A stretch of 15,362 bases of DNA, from positions 1 through 15,362 of the forward strand of contig JAITAP010000156.1 of the NCBI GenBank assembly GCA_031284065.1. Reading direction: 5' to 3'. Below, in pieces: positions 6,463 through 13,995 of the stretch; positions within the stretch are counted from its first letter, which is position 1; every line of letters starts with the position of its first letter. Origin of the DNA: Prevotellaceae bacterium. GTDB taxonomy: Bacteria; Bacteroidota; Bacteroidia; Bacteroidales; UBA932. The position numbers and the translations under genes were made by a program. The notes beneath the pieces were generated by a model. That model was not told the DNA's origin. It saw only the letters and a program-made list of their open reading frames with translations, and did no database searches.

Positions 6463-8448
6463 TTATCCCTTAGCTTTTTTTAGCGCTATTGCAGCTCTGC
6501 TGGGCAGGTAGAGCTTGAGAATGTTTTTTCCGTTTTCGGAAGAGGTGAAGTGAGCCGTTTTTTCGTCTATGCGCCCAAAGCCGCCAAACTTTTGGTTGTC
6601 GCTGCACAGTATGGCTTCGTATTTTCCTGCGTCTATCTCAAAGCCGTAGCCGGTAAAGGATTTCGCGGGGTTGAAGTTGAACGCAAATATCACGTCGCCC
6701 CGCTTGAAGACGAGCGTTTGGTCTCCGCTGTTCTGCACGATGGCAAAGGGTCGTTCGCGGTAGATTTTCTCCTTTTTCGCTAACGCCACAATAGCCTTGT
6801 CCCACGCCAGCAAAAAGCGGTAGCGCAGGTTGGTATCGTCGGCGAGACTCCACTGGCGGCGGGCGTAGTGGTAGCTCCATTCGTTGCCCTCGCGCGGAAA
6901 ATCTATCCACTCGGGGTGCCCAAATTCGTTGCCCATGAAGTTGAGGTAGCCGTCGCCTGCCGTGCTAATCGTGGCAAAGCGAATGAGCTTGTGCAGCGCA
7001 ACGCCTCTATCCACAAGCAGGTTTGGCTCAAATATGGTCATACCCGTGTACATTTCCTTATCGAGCAGCCAAAAGGCAATGGTTTTATCGCCCACCATTG
7101 CCTGATCGTGACATTCGGCGTAGGATATGGTTTTTTCGTCCGCGCGCTTGTTGGTAAGCTCGTAGAACATATCGCCCACGTGCCATTGCTCGTCTTTCTT
7201 TGCCTTGAGCGTTTTTACCCAGAAATCGGCAACGCCCATGCTCATGCGAAAATCGAACCCCATGCCGCCGTCCTTGACGGGTACAGCCAAGCCCGGCATT
7301 CCGCTTACATCTTCGGCAATGCTCAGCGCAGCGGGGTTAATTTCGTGCACAAGCTTGTTGGCTAAGGTGAGGTAGGTAATAGCGTCCTCGTCCGCCTGCC
7401 GGTCGTAGTACATGTCGTAGCTGACAAAGTCAATGCCTGTGCCGTGATGCAGGTACATCATGCTGGTAACCCCGTCGAAGCGAAACCCGTCGAAGCGAAA
7501 TTCCTCCATCCAGTACTTGCAGTTGGAGAGCAGGAAGCAGACAACCTCAGGCTTGCCGTAGTCAAAGCAGCGCGAATCCCACACGGGGTGCTGCCCGCGC
7601 GCTCCGGCGTGAAAATACTGGTACTCCGTTCCGTCAAAGTGGCTAAGCCCCTCGTTGTCGTTTTTTACGGCGTGCGAGTGGACAATGTCCATGATGACGG
7701 CAATGCCCAAGCCATGCGCTTCGTCCACCAGCGCCTTGAGCTCCTCCGGAGCGCCAAACCTGAAGCTGGGCGCAAAAAAGTTGGACACCTGATAGCCAAA
7801 CGAGCCGTAGTAGGGATGCTCCTGAACAGCCATGAGCTGCAAAACGTTGTAGCCGAGCGTTGCAATGCGCGGCAGCACGTTTTCGGTAAACTCTGCGTAA
7901 GTCCCCGTGCGGTACTCCTCTGTGGCCATGCCGACGTGCGCCTCGTATATGAGCGGATTCTTCACGCGCCCGGGTGACGCATTTTTCCACCGGTAGGGTT
8001 GCTGCGGTAGCCACGCCTGCGCCGAAAAAATGTGGGTCTTTTCATCCTGCACCACGCGGCGGCAGTGCGACGGGATTCGCTCGCCGCTCCCGTTTTCCCA
8101 AACCACAAGCAGCTTGTAGAGGTCGCCGTGGCGCAGCAGCTCTAACGGAAAAATCAGCTCCCAATTCCCGCCGCCAATATTCTTTAGCCCCCAGCGGCTA
8201 TCGGGTTTCCACCCGTTAAACTCGCCAATAAGGTAAATGTACTGTGCATTGGGCGCCCATTCGCGCAGCGCCCACGCCTCGCCGGTGTGGTGCAAGCCGT
8301 AGTACAGGTAGCTATTGGCGATTTCGCTCAGCGGCTTGCCGCCTGCGAACTTTTGTTCGGCCTGCTTTGCCTTTTCAATGCGCCTGCAAATAATGTCTTC
8401 GTATGGCTTCAAACCGGCGTCGTTTGCTATGAGGACAGGAGTTTTCAT
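6463..8448 (-). CDS. glgB: 1,4-alpha-glucan branching enzyme (GH13, eukaryote-like type)
   Basis: A 661-residue branching enzyme that cuts alpha-1,4 glucan chains and re-attaches them through alpha-1,6 links during glycogen synthesis. An N-terminal carbohydrate-binding (CBM48-like) region spans roughly 55-140 with LREWAPNAQYIYLIGEFNGW. The GH13 barrel follows, with MDIVHSHAVKN (253-263), GFRFDGVTSM (nucleophile D325), SIAEDVSG (acid/base E379) and ECHDQAMVGDK (H447, D448). A beta-sandwich domain closes it. The barrel strands, including ECHDQAMVGDKT and FMGNEFGHPEWIDFPREGNEWS, match the plant/animal-type enzymes, which is common in Bacteroidota, rather than the longer enterobacterial GlgB. The start is the ATG at 8448, 18-20 bases from the predicted transcription start. 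It heads a likely operon with the amidohydrolase. Confidence 0.95.
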   Translation of the reverse strand: MKTPVLIANDAGLKPYEDIICRRIEKAKQAEQKFAGGKPLSEIANSYLYYGLHHTGEAWALREWAPNAQYIYLIGEFNGWKPDSRWGLKNIGGGNWELIFPLELLRHGDLYKLLVVWENGSGERIPSHCRRVVQDEKTHIFSAQAWLPQQPYRWKNASPGRVKNPLIYEAHVGMATEEYRTGTYAEFTENVLPRIATLGYNVLQLMAVQEHPYYGSFGYQVSNFFAPSFRFGAPEELKALVDEAHGLGIAVIMDIVHSHAVKNDNEGLSHFDGTEYQYFHAGARGQHPVWDSRCFDYGKPEVVCFLLSNCKYWMEEFRFDGFRFDGVTSMMYLHHGTGIDFVSYDMYYDRQADEDAITYLTLANKLVHEINPAALSIAEDVSGMPGLAVPVKDGGMGFDFRMSMGVADFWVKTLKAKKDEQWHVGDMFYELTNKRADEKTISYAECHDQAMVGDKTIAFWLLDKEMYTGMTIFEPNLLVDRGVALHKLIRFATISTAGDGYLNFMGNEFGHPEWIDFPREGNEWSYHYARRQWSLADDTNLRYRFLLAWDKAIVALAKKEKIYRERPFAIVQNSGDQTLVFKRGDVIFAFNFNPAKSFTGYGFEIDAGKYEAILCSDNQKFGGFGRIDEKTAHFTSSENGKNILKLYLPSRAAIALKKAKG

Positions 8449-8473
8449 GCTAAAAGTAAAAAAATATAATTGT

Positions 8474-8506
8474 CAAAGATAAAAGAAATTTTGGCATGAC
8501 TTGCAA
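8474..8506 (-). promoter_or_regulatory. glgB promoter (divergent)
   Basis: Leftward TTG at 8506-8504 is followed after 22 bases by TATCTTTG at 8481-8474, a full match to the -7 consensus. Transcription would start near 8468, about 20 bases before the glgB ATG. The -33 triplet is the other half of the palindrome TTGCAA used by the opposite promoter. Confidence 0.55.
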
Positions 8507-8531
8507 CCTACGCCAATATTTACTAATTTCG
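8501..8531 (+). promoter_or_regulatory. cvpA-tsaB promoter (divergent)
   Basis: TTG at 8501-8503 and TAATTTCG at 8524-8531 (one mismatch to TAnnTTTG) are separated by 20 bases. The start point would be near 8537, about 20 bases before the cvpA ATG at 8558. The location argues against the earlier in-frame start at 8501, which would place the promoter inside the gene. Confidence 0.5.
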
Positions 8532-8557
8532 TGCGTTTTATCAGCAATAAACCCGTT

Positions 8558-9100
8558 ATGAACATTTTCGATATTGTTTTTGCGCTACTGTTTTGCATTG
8601 CCGTATATTCCGGCGTTAAGCAGGGGCTTATTATGCAAGTTGCAGCGTTGTTGTCCATACTACTTGGCGTATATTGCGCCGCCAAATTTTCGGGCTTTTT
8701 AGCCAGCTGGATTACAGGATTTGGCGTAGGGACGCAGGCCGTTTCCATCATTTCGTTTGCGCTTGCTTTCATTGGGGTCGTTATTCTCGCCCGCCTTGCA
8801 GGTCATGTTGCGCAGCGAATAGTACGCTTGGCGTTGCTGGGATGGCTCAACCGCCTGCTTGGGGTGATTTTTTCGCTGGCAAAAATGGCGCTCATCATCA
8901 GCATTACGCTCCTTATCATCAACACAATTGACGGGGAGCTGCACTTTATGCCGCGCGAGAAAGTAAGCAAATCCAAGCTTTACACGCCGCTCTCGAGCTT
9001 AGCGCCTTCGTTGCTTCCGTACCTTGATTTCGGCAAGCTCAAATCCTCACTCCATGAAATGGACGAGCGCGTAGATAAAAAAATCAACAAGTTAAAGTAG
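8558..9100 (+). CDS. cvpA: CvpA family inner-membrane protein
   Basis: A 180-residue membrane protein starting MNIFDIVFALLFCIAVYSG. Four hydrophobic segments are visible at about 3-19, 24-42, 57-80 and 98-121, followed by a charged cytoplasmic tail ending VDKKINKLK. The glycine after the first segment, GVKQGLIMQVA, and the GWLNRLLGVIFSLAK stretch before the fourth are typical of CvpA. Family members have been tied to colicin V export and to envelope or bile-salt tolerance, but the molecular function is not settled. It lies 6 bases upstream of tsaB and is probably co-transcribed with it. The start at 8558 was chosen because the promoter sits at 8501-8531. Confidence 0.85.
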   Translation: MNIFDIVFALLFCIAVYSGVKQGLIMQVAALLSILLGVYCAAKFSGFLASWITGFGVGTQAVSIISFALAFIGVVILARLAGHVAQRIVRLALLGWLNRLLGVIFSLAKMALIISITLLIINTIDGELHFMPREKVSKSKLYTPLSSLAPSLLPYLDFGKLKSSLHEMDERVDKKINKLK

Positions 9101-9106
9101 CGCAAC

Positions 9107-9796
9107 ATGGCTTTGCTGCTTTGCATAGAGAGCTCGGCGGAGGTATGCTCCGTAGCGCTGGCGCACGACGGAAAAACGCTTGCGCTCAAGGAGAGCGTCC
9201 TTGAGCGCGACCACGCCAAGCTGCTTGCGCCTTTCATTGGCGATGTGCTCGGCAAGGCCGGCGTTACGCCGTCGCAGCTCGATGCTGTGGCGGTGAGCAA
9301 AGGTCCCGGCTCGTACACCAGCTTGCGCATAGGGGCGAGTACCGCCAAAGGGCTGTGCTACGGCGCAGGCAAACCGCTCATTGCCGTAGGTAGCCTCCAC
9401 GCGCTGACGGCGGTGGCTATGGCAAAAATAAAGCCCCTCTCCGGCGACATGCTTTGCCCCATGCTCGACGCGCGACGCATGGAGGTTTACACCGCTATGT
9501 TCGACGCTAACGGCGTGCAGCAAACAGAGGTTACCGCCCAAATACTAACCGAAAACAGCTTTGCCGAAGAGCTTAATGAGCGACGCATTGTGTTTTTTGG
9601 GAGTGGCGCAAGCAAGTGCAGGTTAGTGGTGCAAAGCCCCAACGCCGTATTTATTGACGTGCAGGCGTCGGCAAGCGGCATGGTGAAGCTGGCGGAGCAA
9701 CTTTTTGCCGAAAAACGCTTTGAAGACGTGGCGTACTTTGAGCCGTTCTACCTGAAAAACTTTGTAGCCATCAAATCCACAAAGAAGCTGTTTTAA
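9107..9796 (+). CDS. tsaB: tRNA threonylcarbamoyladenosine biosynthesis protein TsaB
   Basis: A 229-residue ASKHA-fold protein. With TsaD and TsaE it transfers the threonylcarbamoyl group, made by TsaC, to adenosine 37 of tRNAs that read ANN codons. TsaB is the non-catalytic scaffold that binds TsaD. Diagnostic features are the N-terminal LLCIESSAEVCSVAL (where TsaD would have a DTS-type strand), LERDHAKLLAPFI in place of the TsaD metal-binding HxxxH, VSKGPGSYTSLRIGASTAKG (about 63-82), and PMLDARRMEVYTAMF. The length is normal. It begins 6 bases after cvpA and ends just before a strong bidirectional terminator, so the cvpA-tsaB unit is complete. tsaD and tsaE are not in the window. Confidence 0.95.
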   Translation: MALLLCIESSAEVCSVALAHDGKTLALKESVLERDHAKLLAPFIGDVLGKAGVTPSQLDAVAVSKGPGSYTSLRIGASTAKGLCYGAGKPLIAVGSLHALTAVAMAKIKPLSGDMLCPMLDARRMEVYTAMFDANGVQQTEVTAQILTENSFAEELNERRIVFFGSGASKCRLVVQSPNAVFIDVQASASGMVKLAEQLFAEKRFEDVAYFEPFYLKNFVAIKSTKKLF

Positions 9797-9805
9797 AAAG
9801 GGCAT

Positions 9806-9840
9806 AAAAAAAAAGCGTAGCAACAAGCTACGCTTTCTTT
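9806..9840. terminator. Bidirectional intrinsic terminator between tsaB and the lipoprotein gene
   Basis: AAAGCGTAGC (9812-9821), the loop AACAA and GCTACGCTTT (9827-9836) form a perfect 10-pair stem. The plus strand continues with a T-rich tail (TTTCTTTCTTTT) and the left side carries a run of A, which becomes U on the minus transcript. It therefore can end both tsaB (stop at 9796) and the convergent lipoprotein gene (stop at 9866). Confidence 0.9.
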
Positions 9841-9865
9841 CTTTTGAATTTTGATGTGGCTGAAT

Positions 9866-10348
9866 TTACTCGCTCACTACGCTGTCTGCTACAACTGTAG
9901 AGTCAGCCTCAGCAACTTCGGCGTCTTTCTTGCAGCTTTCGCCTTCGCCTTCGCCCTTTTTGCAGCATCCCTGTGCAGGCTTGATGGAAGTAGCCGCAAC
10001 GTAGTATTTTTCAACAACAAATGCCGTATGGCAAACGCTGTCAACAATAGCTGCATCGGCTGCAACTTCTACTACGCTACCAGTAACTTCAACCGACTTG
10101 CCGCATATCGAGGGGCATACTTTGACCGTATCTACCGCCTGTACAATAATGTACTTGGTAGAATCGCTACCGTAAACAGCAATACGACCAGCCTCTTGAT
10201 TAGCAACAACAGCCTTGCCTACAAAGGTTACCTCTTTGCCTGCATATTGTGCAGGATCGGCGATGAGTTTATCAACATCCGTGACATCTTTAGTGCCACA
10301 GCAGGCAGCAGTGAGCGCTACCATCGAAAAAAATAAGACCTTTTTCAT
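9866..10348 (-). CDS. Small lipoprotein with OB-fold-like domain and charged, cysteine-bearing tail
   Basis: A 160-residue protein of unknown function. MKKVLFFSMVALTAACCG is a lipoprotein signal peptide with cleavage likely before C16 (TAAC), so the mature protein would be lipid-anchored. Residues about 22-118 (LIADPAQYAGKEVTFVGKAV, then GRIAVYGSDSTKYIIVQAV and GKSVEVTGSVVEV) alternate like a small beta barrel, reminiscent of OB-fold 'tRNA_anti-like' domains seen in Bacteroidota lipoproteins. There are further cysteines in VCPSICGK, SVCH, GCCKK and ESCKK. The tail (about 124-160) is rich in K, E, D and short-chain residues and is probably disordered. It has its own promoter and terminator, so it is a single-gene unit. 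The fold call is by eye and uncertain. Confidence 0.8.
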   Translation of the reverse strand: MKKVLFFSMVALTAACCGTKDVTDVDKLIADPAQYAGKEVTFVGKAVVANQEAGRIAVYGSDSTKYIIVQAVDTVKVCPSICGKSVEVTGSVVEVAADAAIVDSVCHTAFVVEKYYVAATSIKPAQGCCKKGEGEGESCKKDAEVAEADSTVVADSVVSE

Positions 10349-10386
10349 TTTTTTTACGCATTAATTTTTGATTGTTTTTGTGAGGG

Positions 10387-10419
10387 CAAAGGTATTAAAT
10401 CTTACTATGCAAAAAACAA
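10387..10419 (-). promoter_or_regulatory. Promoter of the small lipoprotein gene
   Basis: TACCTTTG reads leftward at 10394-10387, with TTG at 10419-10417, 22 bases upstream; a closer TTTG (10413-10410) is only 15 bases away. The start would be near 10381, giving a leader of about 32 bases to the ATG at 10348. The remaining bases up to 10476 are AT-rich and show no other clear site. Confidence 0.55.
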
Positions 10420-10476
10420 GCAACATGGATATTTAGTGTAATTTAACTAATTTGCATTGCTATAATAGTGAATGTA

Positions 10477-11334
10477 TTACAAAGCTACCAATCCTGCAAT
10501 GCAGAAAAGCGCAAAAACAATGCCGGCAACCCCATTAACAATGGAAAACGCCATGTTTACCTTGCTTATATTTTTTACGCTCAATATTTTATGCTGATAT
10601 ACGAGGCATACTGCGAATAATGAAGCGCCTGTCCAGTAAAAAATGTTGTTCATTGCGTAAATCCCTATCCCTAAAACAGCTACACCGCAAGCTAAATGTA
10701 CGGCTGCGGACAGCCACAGCGCCGTTTTTCTGCCCAACGCCGCCGGAACGGAGTGCAAACGCTGACTCCGGTCAAACTCCTCGTCCGGAAGCGCGTAAAT
10801 AATATCGAAGCCGCTACTCCACAGCAGCACAAGCGCCGACAAGAGAATGGGCGGCGCGGCAAACGCTCCGCTGACGGCAATGTATGCGCCAATGGGAGCA
10901 ACGGACAAGCATAGCCCAAGAACGAAATGGCATAAAGCCGTAAACCGCTTGGTGTAGCTGTAGCCAAGTACCAGCGCCAACGCTACGGGCGACAGCGCGA
11001 AGCACAGCCCGTTGATGAAAAAAGTTGTGGCCACAAACAGCAGCGCGTTGACAATGCAGAACAGCAGCGCGTGGCTCGGCAAAACAACGCCGCGTGGAAC
11101 TTCGCGCGAGGCGGTGCGAGGATTTGCCGCGTCAAACCGCCTGTCAACGTAGCGGTTGAAGCTCATTGCCGCGTTACGCGCAAAAAACATGCACAGCACA
11201 ACCAACGGCAATACCTCCCAGCGAAACTCCTGCGCCTGACGTGCCGCCAAAAAATAGCCCACAAAGGCAAATGGCATGGCAAAAACAGTGTGGCTAATCT
11301 TGACCAGCGATGCAAACTTTTTTACGTAAGACAT
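10477..11334 (-). CDS. ubiA: UbiA-family prenyltransferase (MqnP/4-hydroxybenzoate prenyltransferase-like)
   Basis: A 285-residue integral membrane protein with about eight to nine hydrophobic helices. It carries both aspartate motifs of the family: NRYVDRRFD (N60, D64, D68) and DIIYALPDEEFD (D177 to D188), which bind the magnesium and prenyl diphosphate. The NPRTASREVPRG stretch after the first motif is characteristic of the UbiA group annotated as 4-hydroxybenzoate prenyltransferase-like, whose members include MqnP of the futalosine route to menaquinone. It would attach a polyprenyl tail to an aromatic ring at the cytoplasmic membrane. No other quinone gene is in the window, so the acceptor is not known. 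It starts 37 bases after pheT on the same strand and no promoter is visible in that gap, so it is likely co-transcribed. Confidence 0.88.
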   Translation of the reverse strand: MSYVKKFASLVKISHTVFAMPFAFVGYFLAARQAQEFRWEVLPLVVLCMFFARNAAMSFNRYVDRRFDAANPRTASREVPRGVVLPSHALLFCIVNALLFVATTFFINGLCFALSPVALALVLGYSYTKRFTALCHFVLGLCLSVAPIGAYIAVSGAFAAPPILLSALVLLWSSGFDIIYALPDEEFDRSQRLHSVPAALGRKTALWLSAAVHLACGVAVLGIGIYAMNNIFYWTGASLFAVCLVYQHKILSVKNISKVNMAFSIVNGVAGIVFALFCIAGLVAL

Positions 11335-11371
11335 AGTTCGTACTCGTATTTCCTAATTCGTAAATTCCCAG

Positions 11372-13828
11372 CTACCTCAGCTGCGCTCCGAAGTCCTTTT
11401 CAAATGCTTTTACCAGATTATCCATGATGCGCTCTATATCTTGGTCGGTGAGCGTGCGCTCGCTGTCTTGCAGCGTGAACGACAGCGCGTATGATTTTTT
11501 TCCGTCGGGCAGCTTGTCGCCCTCGTACACGTCAAACAGCCCAACGCTTTGGAGCAATCTTTTTTCTGTTTTGTGCGCCGCTTCGCGCAGCTGGGCAAAG
11601 GTTATGTTTTTGTCCAAAAGCAACGCCAAATCGCGGTTTACTTCGGGGTATTTGGGCAGCTCGGCGTAGGTGATTTTTTGCCTTGCGACAAAGTTGAGCA
11701 AAATTTGCCACCGTATTTCGGCAAAGTAAACCTCTTGCTTAACGTCGAACATGTCGCGCAGCTTTTTGTGTACAACGCCCATTGAAAGGAAATTTTTCCC
11801 GGCCAGCTTGTACGCCGCGCCGTCGGAGAAAATGTCGGTGGGCAGCTCTGCGCTTTGCAGCGCGTGCAGGTTAACGCCAAAGCGTTGCAGCAGCAACTCA
11901 ACATGCTTCTTGAGCGTGAAAAAATCGCTCGACGCTTGCGGCTCATTCCAGCTTTTTTTGTGCCGCGCACCCGTTACAAAGATGCTTAAGCGAGCCTCCT
12001 CGCCAAAGCGTTCGGTTACGCTTCCTTCCGGAGCTTGCTTGTAGTAGGTATTGCCAAATTCGTACAGCTTTAAATCGGGTTGGCGACGGTTGATGTTGTA
12101 GGCAATGGCCTCCAATCCCCCAAACAGCAGGGTTTGCCGCATTGCGTTCAGCTCTATGCTGTTGGGATTTTGCAGCAACGCCAGCTTTTCTTTGGGGTAC
12201 GAGTGCAGCTCGTCGTAGCGTTTGGCGTTGGTCAGCGACAGGCACATTATTTCGTTGAAGCCCTGACTCGACAGCAGGTTGGCTGCCGCGTTGACCATTT
12301 GCTCATTGTCGGGCTTGGTGGCGTGGTTCAGCGAGGCGTGTATGTGCTGCGGAATTTCCACGTTGTTGTAGCCGTAAATGCGCAAAATTTCCTCCACCAC
12401 GTCGCAGGGGCGTGCAACGTCGATGCGGTAGGTGGGCACGCTGACGGTAATGTTGTCGCCGTCTTCGTGCGTAATCTCAAGCTCCAGCGCGGTGAGGATT
12501 TTTTTAATAACGCCGCTGTCAATCGATTTTCCTATGCTTGCGCAAACGCCGCTAAAGGTTAGCGCAACGCTTTTTCTTTCCGCCGCCTGCGGGTACACGT
12601 CCGCCACCTCCGACGAAATGCTTCCGCCGCCCAGCTCCTTGATGAGCATGGCAGCCCGCTTGAGCGCCGTTGCCGGAATGTTGGGGTCTGCGCCGCGCTC
12701 GTAGCGAAACGAAGCGTCGGTGCTGAGCGCATGACGCTTGGCGGTTTTGCGCACCCACACCGCGCTAAAGCAGGCGCTCTCGAGAAAAACATTTTTTGTT
12801 GCGCCCGTAACGCCCGATTCCGTTCCGCCAAAAACGCCGGCAATGCAGATGGGTTTCTCCGCGCTGCATATCATCAGGTCTTGCGACGACAGCTTGCGCT
12901 CAACCTCGTCCAGCGTTTTAAAAATTGTTCCTTCGGGGCATGTTCGCACCACAACGGTTTTGCCCTCGATTTTGTCGGCGTCAAAGGCGTGCAGCGGCTG
13001 CCCCAGCTCGTGCAGCACGTAGTTGGTTACGTCCACCACGTTGTTGATGGGGCGCAGCCCTATGGCGGAGAGACGTTTTTGCAGCCACCCGGGCGACGCC
13101 TGCACCGTTACCCCCGATACGGTAACGCCGCAGTAGCGCGGGCAGGCCTCCGTATTCTCAACCCTCACGCTGTAGGGGTTTGAGGTGTTATCTACCTTAA
13201 ACTTTTCTACCGACGGGTAAGAAAAATTCTTCAACTTTTCGGGGCAGTGCACCGCCAAGTACGCCGCCAAGTCGCGGGCAACGCCCACGTGCGAGGCCGC
13301 GTCGATGCGGTTTGGCGTAAGCCCGATTTCAAAAACGATATCGCTTTCCAGCCCGAGCAAGTCTGCCAATGGCTGCCCCGCTTTGGCGTTAGCGTCGAGC
13401 ACCATGATACCGTCGTGGGAAGCGCCAATGCCCAGCTCGTCTTCGGCGCAAATCATGCCGTTGCTCTCCACGCCGCGCAGCTTCGATTTTTTTATTTTCA
13501 CCTCGTCGCCGTTGGCAAAAAAGAGGGTTGTCCCGATGGTTGCCACCGGCACCTTTTGCCCCGCCGCCACGTTGGGCGCGCCGCACACAATTTGCAGCGG
13601 ACGCTCGCCGCCAACGTCCACAGTGGTTACGCGCAGCTTGTCTGCGTCGGGATGCGGCTCGCAGGCGAGCACGTGCCCCACCGCCACGCCGCGAAGCCCG
13701 CCCTTCACGCTCTCAACAACCTCCACGCTCTCCACCTCAAGCCCAATGGCGGTGAGAATCTTGCTTGCCTCCTCTGCGCTTACGTCGGCGCAAATGTACT
13801 CTTTTAGCCAGCTGTATGATATTTTCAT
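11372..13828 (-). CDS. pheT: Phenylalanine-tRNA ligase beta subunit
   Basis: An 818-residue protein of normal length for the beta subunit of the bacterial alpha2-beta2 enzyme that charges tRNA-Phe. An EMAP-like tRNA-binding domain lies at about 40-150 (GHVLACEPHPDADKLRVT, IVCGAPNVAAGQKVPVA). The B3/B4 editing domain, which removes mischarged tyrosine, and the B5 domain follow in the middle (RYCGVTVSGV, RPINNVVDVTNYVLHELGQP, RYERGADP). The catalytic-like domain without active-site residues comes next, and the FDX-ACB anticodon-binding domain ends the protein (YPEVNRDLALLLDKNITFAQL, ALSFTLQDSERTLTDQDI). The start is the ATG at 13828. A possible -7 element, TATTTTTG, lies at 13894-13887 without a good -33. 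The alpha subunit gene (pheS) is not adjacent, which is usual in Bacteroidota. Confidence 0.97.
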   Translation of the reverse strand: MKISYSWLKEYICADVSAEEASKILTAIGLEVESVEVVESVKGGLRGVAVGHVLACEPHPDADKLRVTTVDVGGERPLQIVCGAPNVAAGQKVPVATIGTTLFFANGDEVKIKKSKLRGVESNGMICAEDELGIGASHDGIMVLDANAKAGQPLADLLGLESDIVFEIGLTPNRIDAASHVGVARDLAAYLAVHCPEKLKNFSYPSVEKFKVDNTSNPYSVRVENTEACPRYCGVTVSGVTVQASPGWLQKRLSAIGLRPINNVVDVTNYVLHELGQPLHAFDADKIEGKTVVVRTCPEGTIFKTLDEVERKLSSQDLMICSAEKPICIAGVFGGTESGVTGATKNVFLESACFSAVWVRKTAKRHALSTDASFRYERGADPNIPATALKRAAMLIKELGGGSISSEVADVYPQAAERKSVALTFSGVCASIGKSIDSGVIKKILTALELEITHEDGDNITVSVPTYRIDVARPCDVVEEILRIYGYNNVEIPQHIHASLNHATKPDNEQMVNAAANLLSSQGFNEIMCLSLTNAKRYDELHSYPKEKLALLQNPNSIELNAMRQTLLFGGLEAIAYNINRRQPDLKLYEFGNTYYKQAPEGSVTERFGEEARLSIFVTGARHKKSWNEPQASSDFFTLKKHVELLLQRFGVNLHALQSAELPTDIFSDGAAYKLAGKNFLSMGVVHKKLRDMFDVKQEVYFAEIRWQILLNFVARQKITYAELPKYPEVNRDLALLLDKNITFAQLREAAHKTEKRLLQSVGLFDVYEGDKLPDGKKSYALSFTLQDSERTLTDQDIERIMDNLVKAFEKDFGAQLR

Positions 13829-13946
13829 CGTAGTATAAAGTTTCGTTTATTCCGTTCTCGTTTTTTGCCCTAAAAAAATTCGGCTACAAAAATACATTTT
13901 TTTTCTACCCAACGCTGCACTTGTCAGCTGAAATTACAAATCCGGG

Positions 13947-13978
13947 TTCGCAGAATTTGGAAATTTTACATACATTTG
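13947..13978 (+). promoter_or_regulatory. fic promoter, within the left repeat copy
   Basis: TACATTTG at 13971-13978 is a full match to the -7 consensus. TTCG at 13947-13950, 20 bases upstream, is a one-mismatch -33. The start point would be near 13984, leaving a leader of only about 12 bases before the ATG at 13996. This decides the fic start: the reading frame stays open back to a TTG at 13921, but that stretch contains the promoter. Confidence 0.5.
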
Positions 13979-13985
13979 CGCAAAA
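13955..13985 (+). repeat. 31-base direct repeat flanking fic, left copy
   Basis: Starts ATTTGGAAATTTTACATAC and continues through TTTGCG to AAAA. It matches 14738-14768 at 29 of 31 positions; the differences are A13974/C14757 and C13981/T14764. This copy holds the fic -7 element and, if read in the fic frame, encodes NLEILHTFAQK. Confidence 0.85.
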
Positions 13986-13995
13986 AACCAGCGAT

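Noticed and set aside
8501..8557. Earlier in-frame start for CvpA at 8501
   Set aside because: It would put the promoter inside the gene; MNIFDIVFALLF at 8558 is a normal CvpA start.
13921..13995. TTG start extending Fic by 25 residues
   Set aside because: The stretch holds the promoter and the left repeat copy; the ATG at 13996 leaves a complete inhibitory motif and Fic domain. The open frame upstream is kept as part of the repeat finding.
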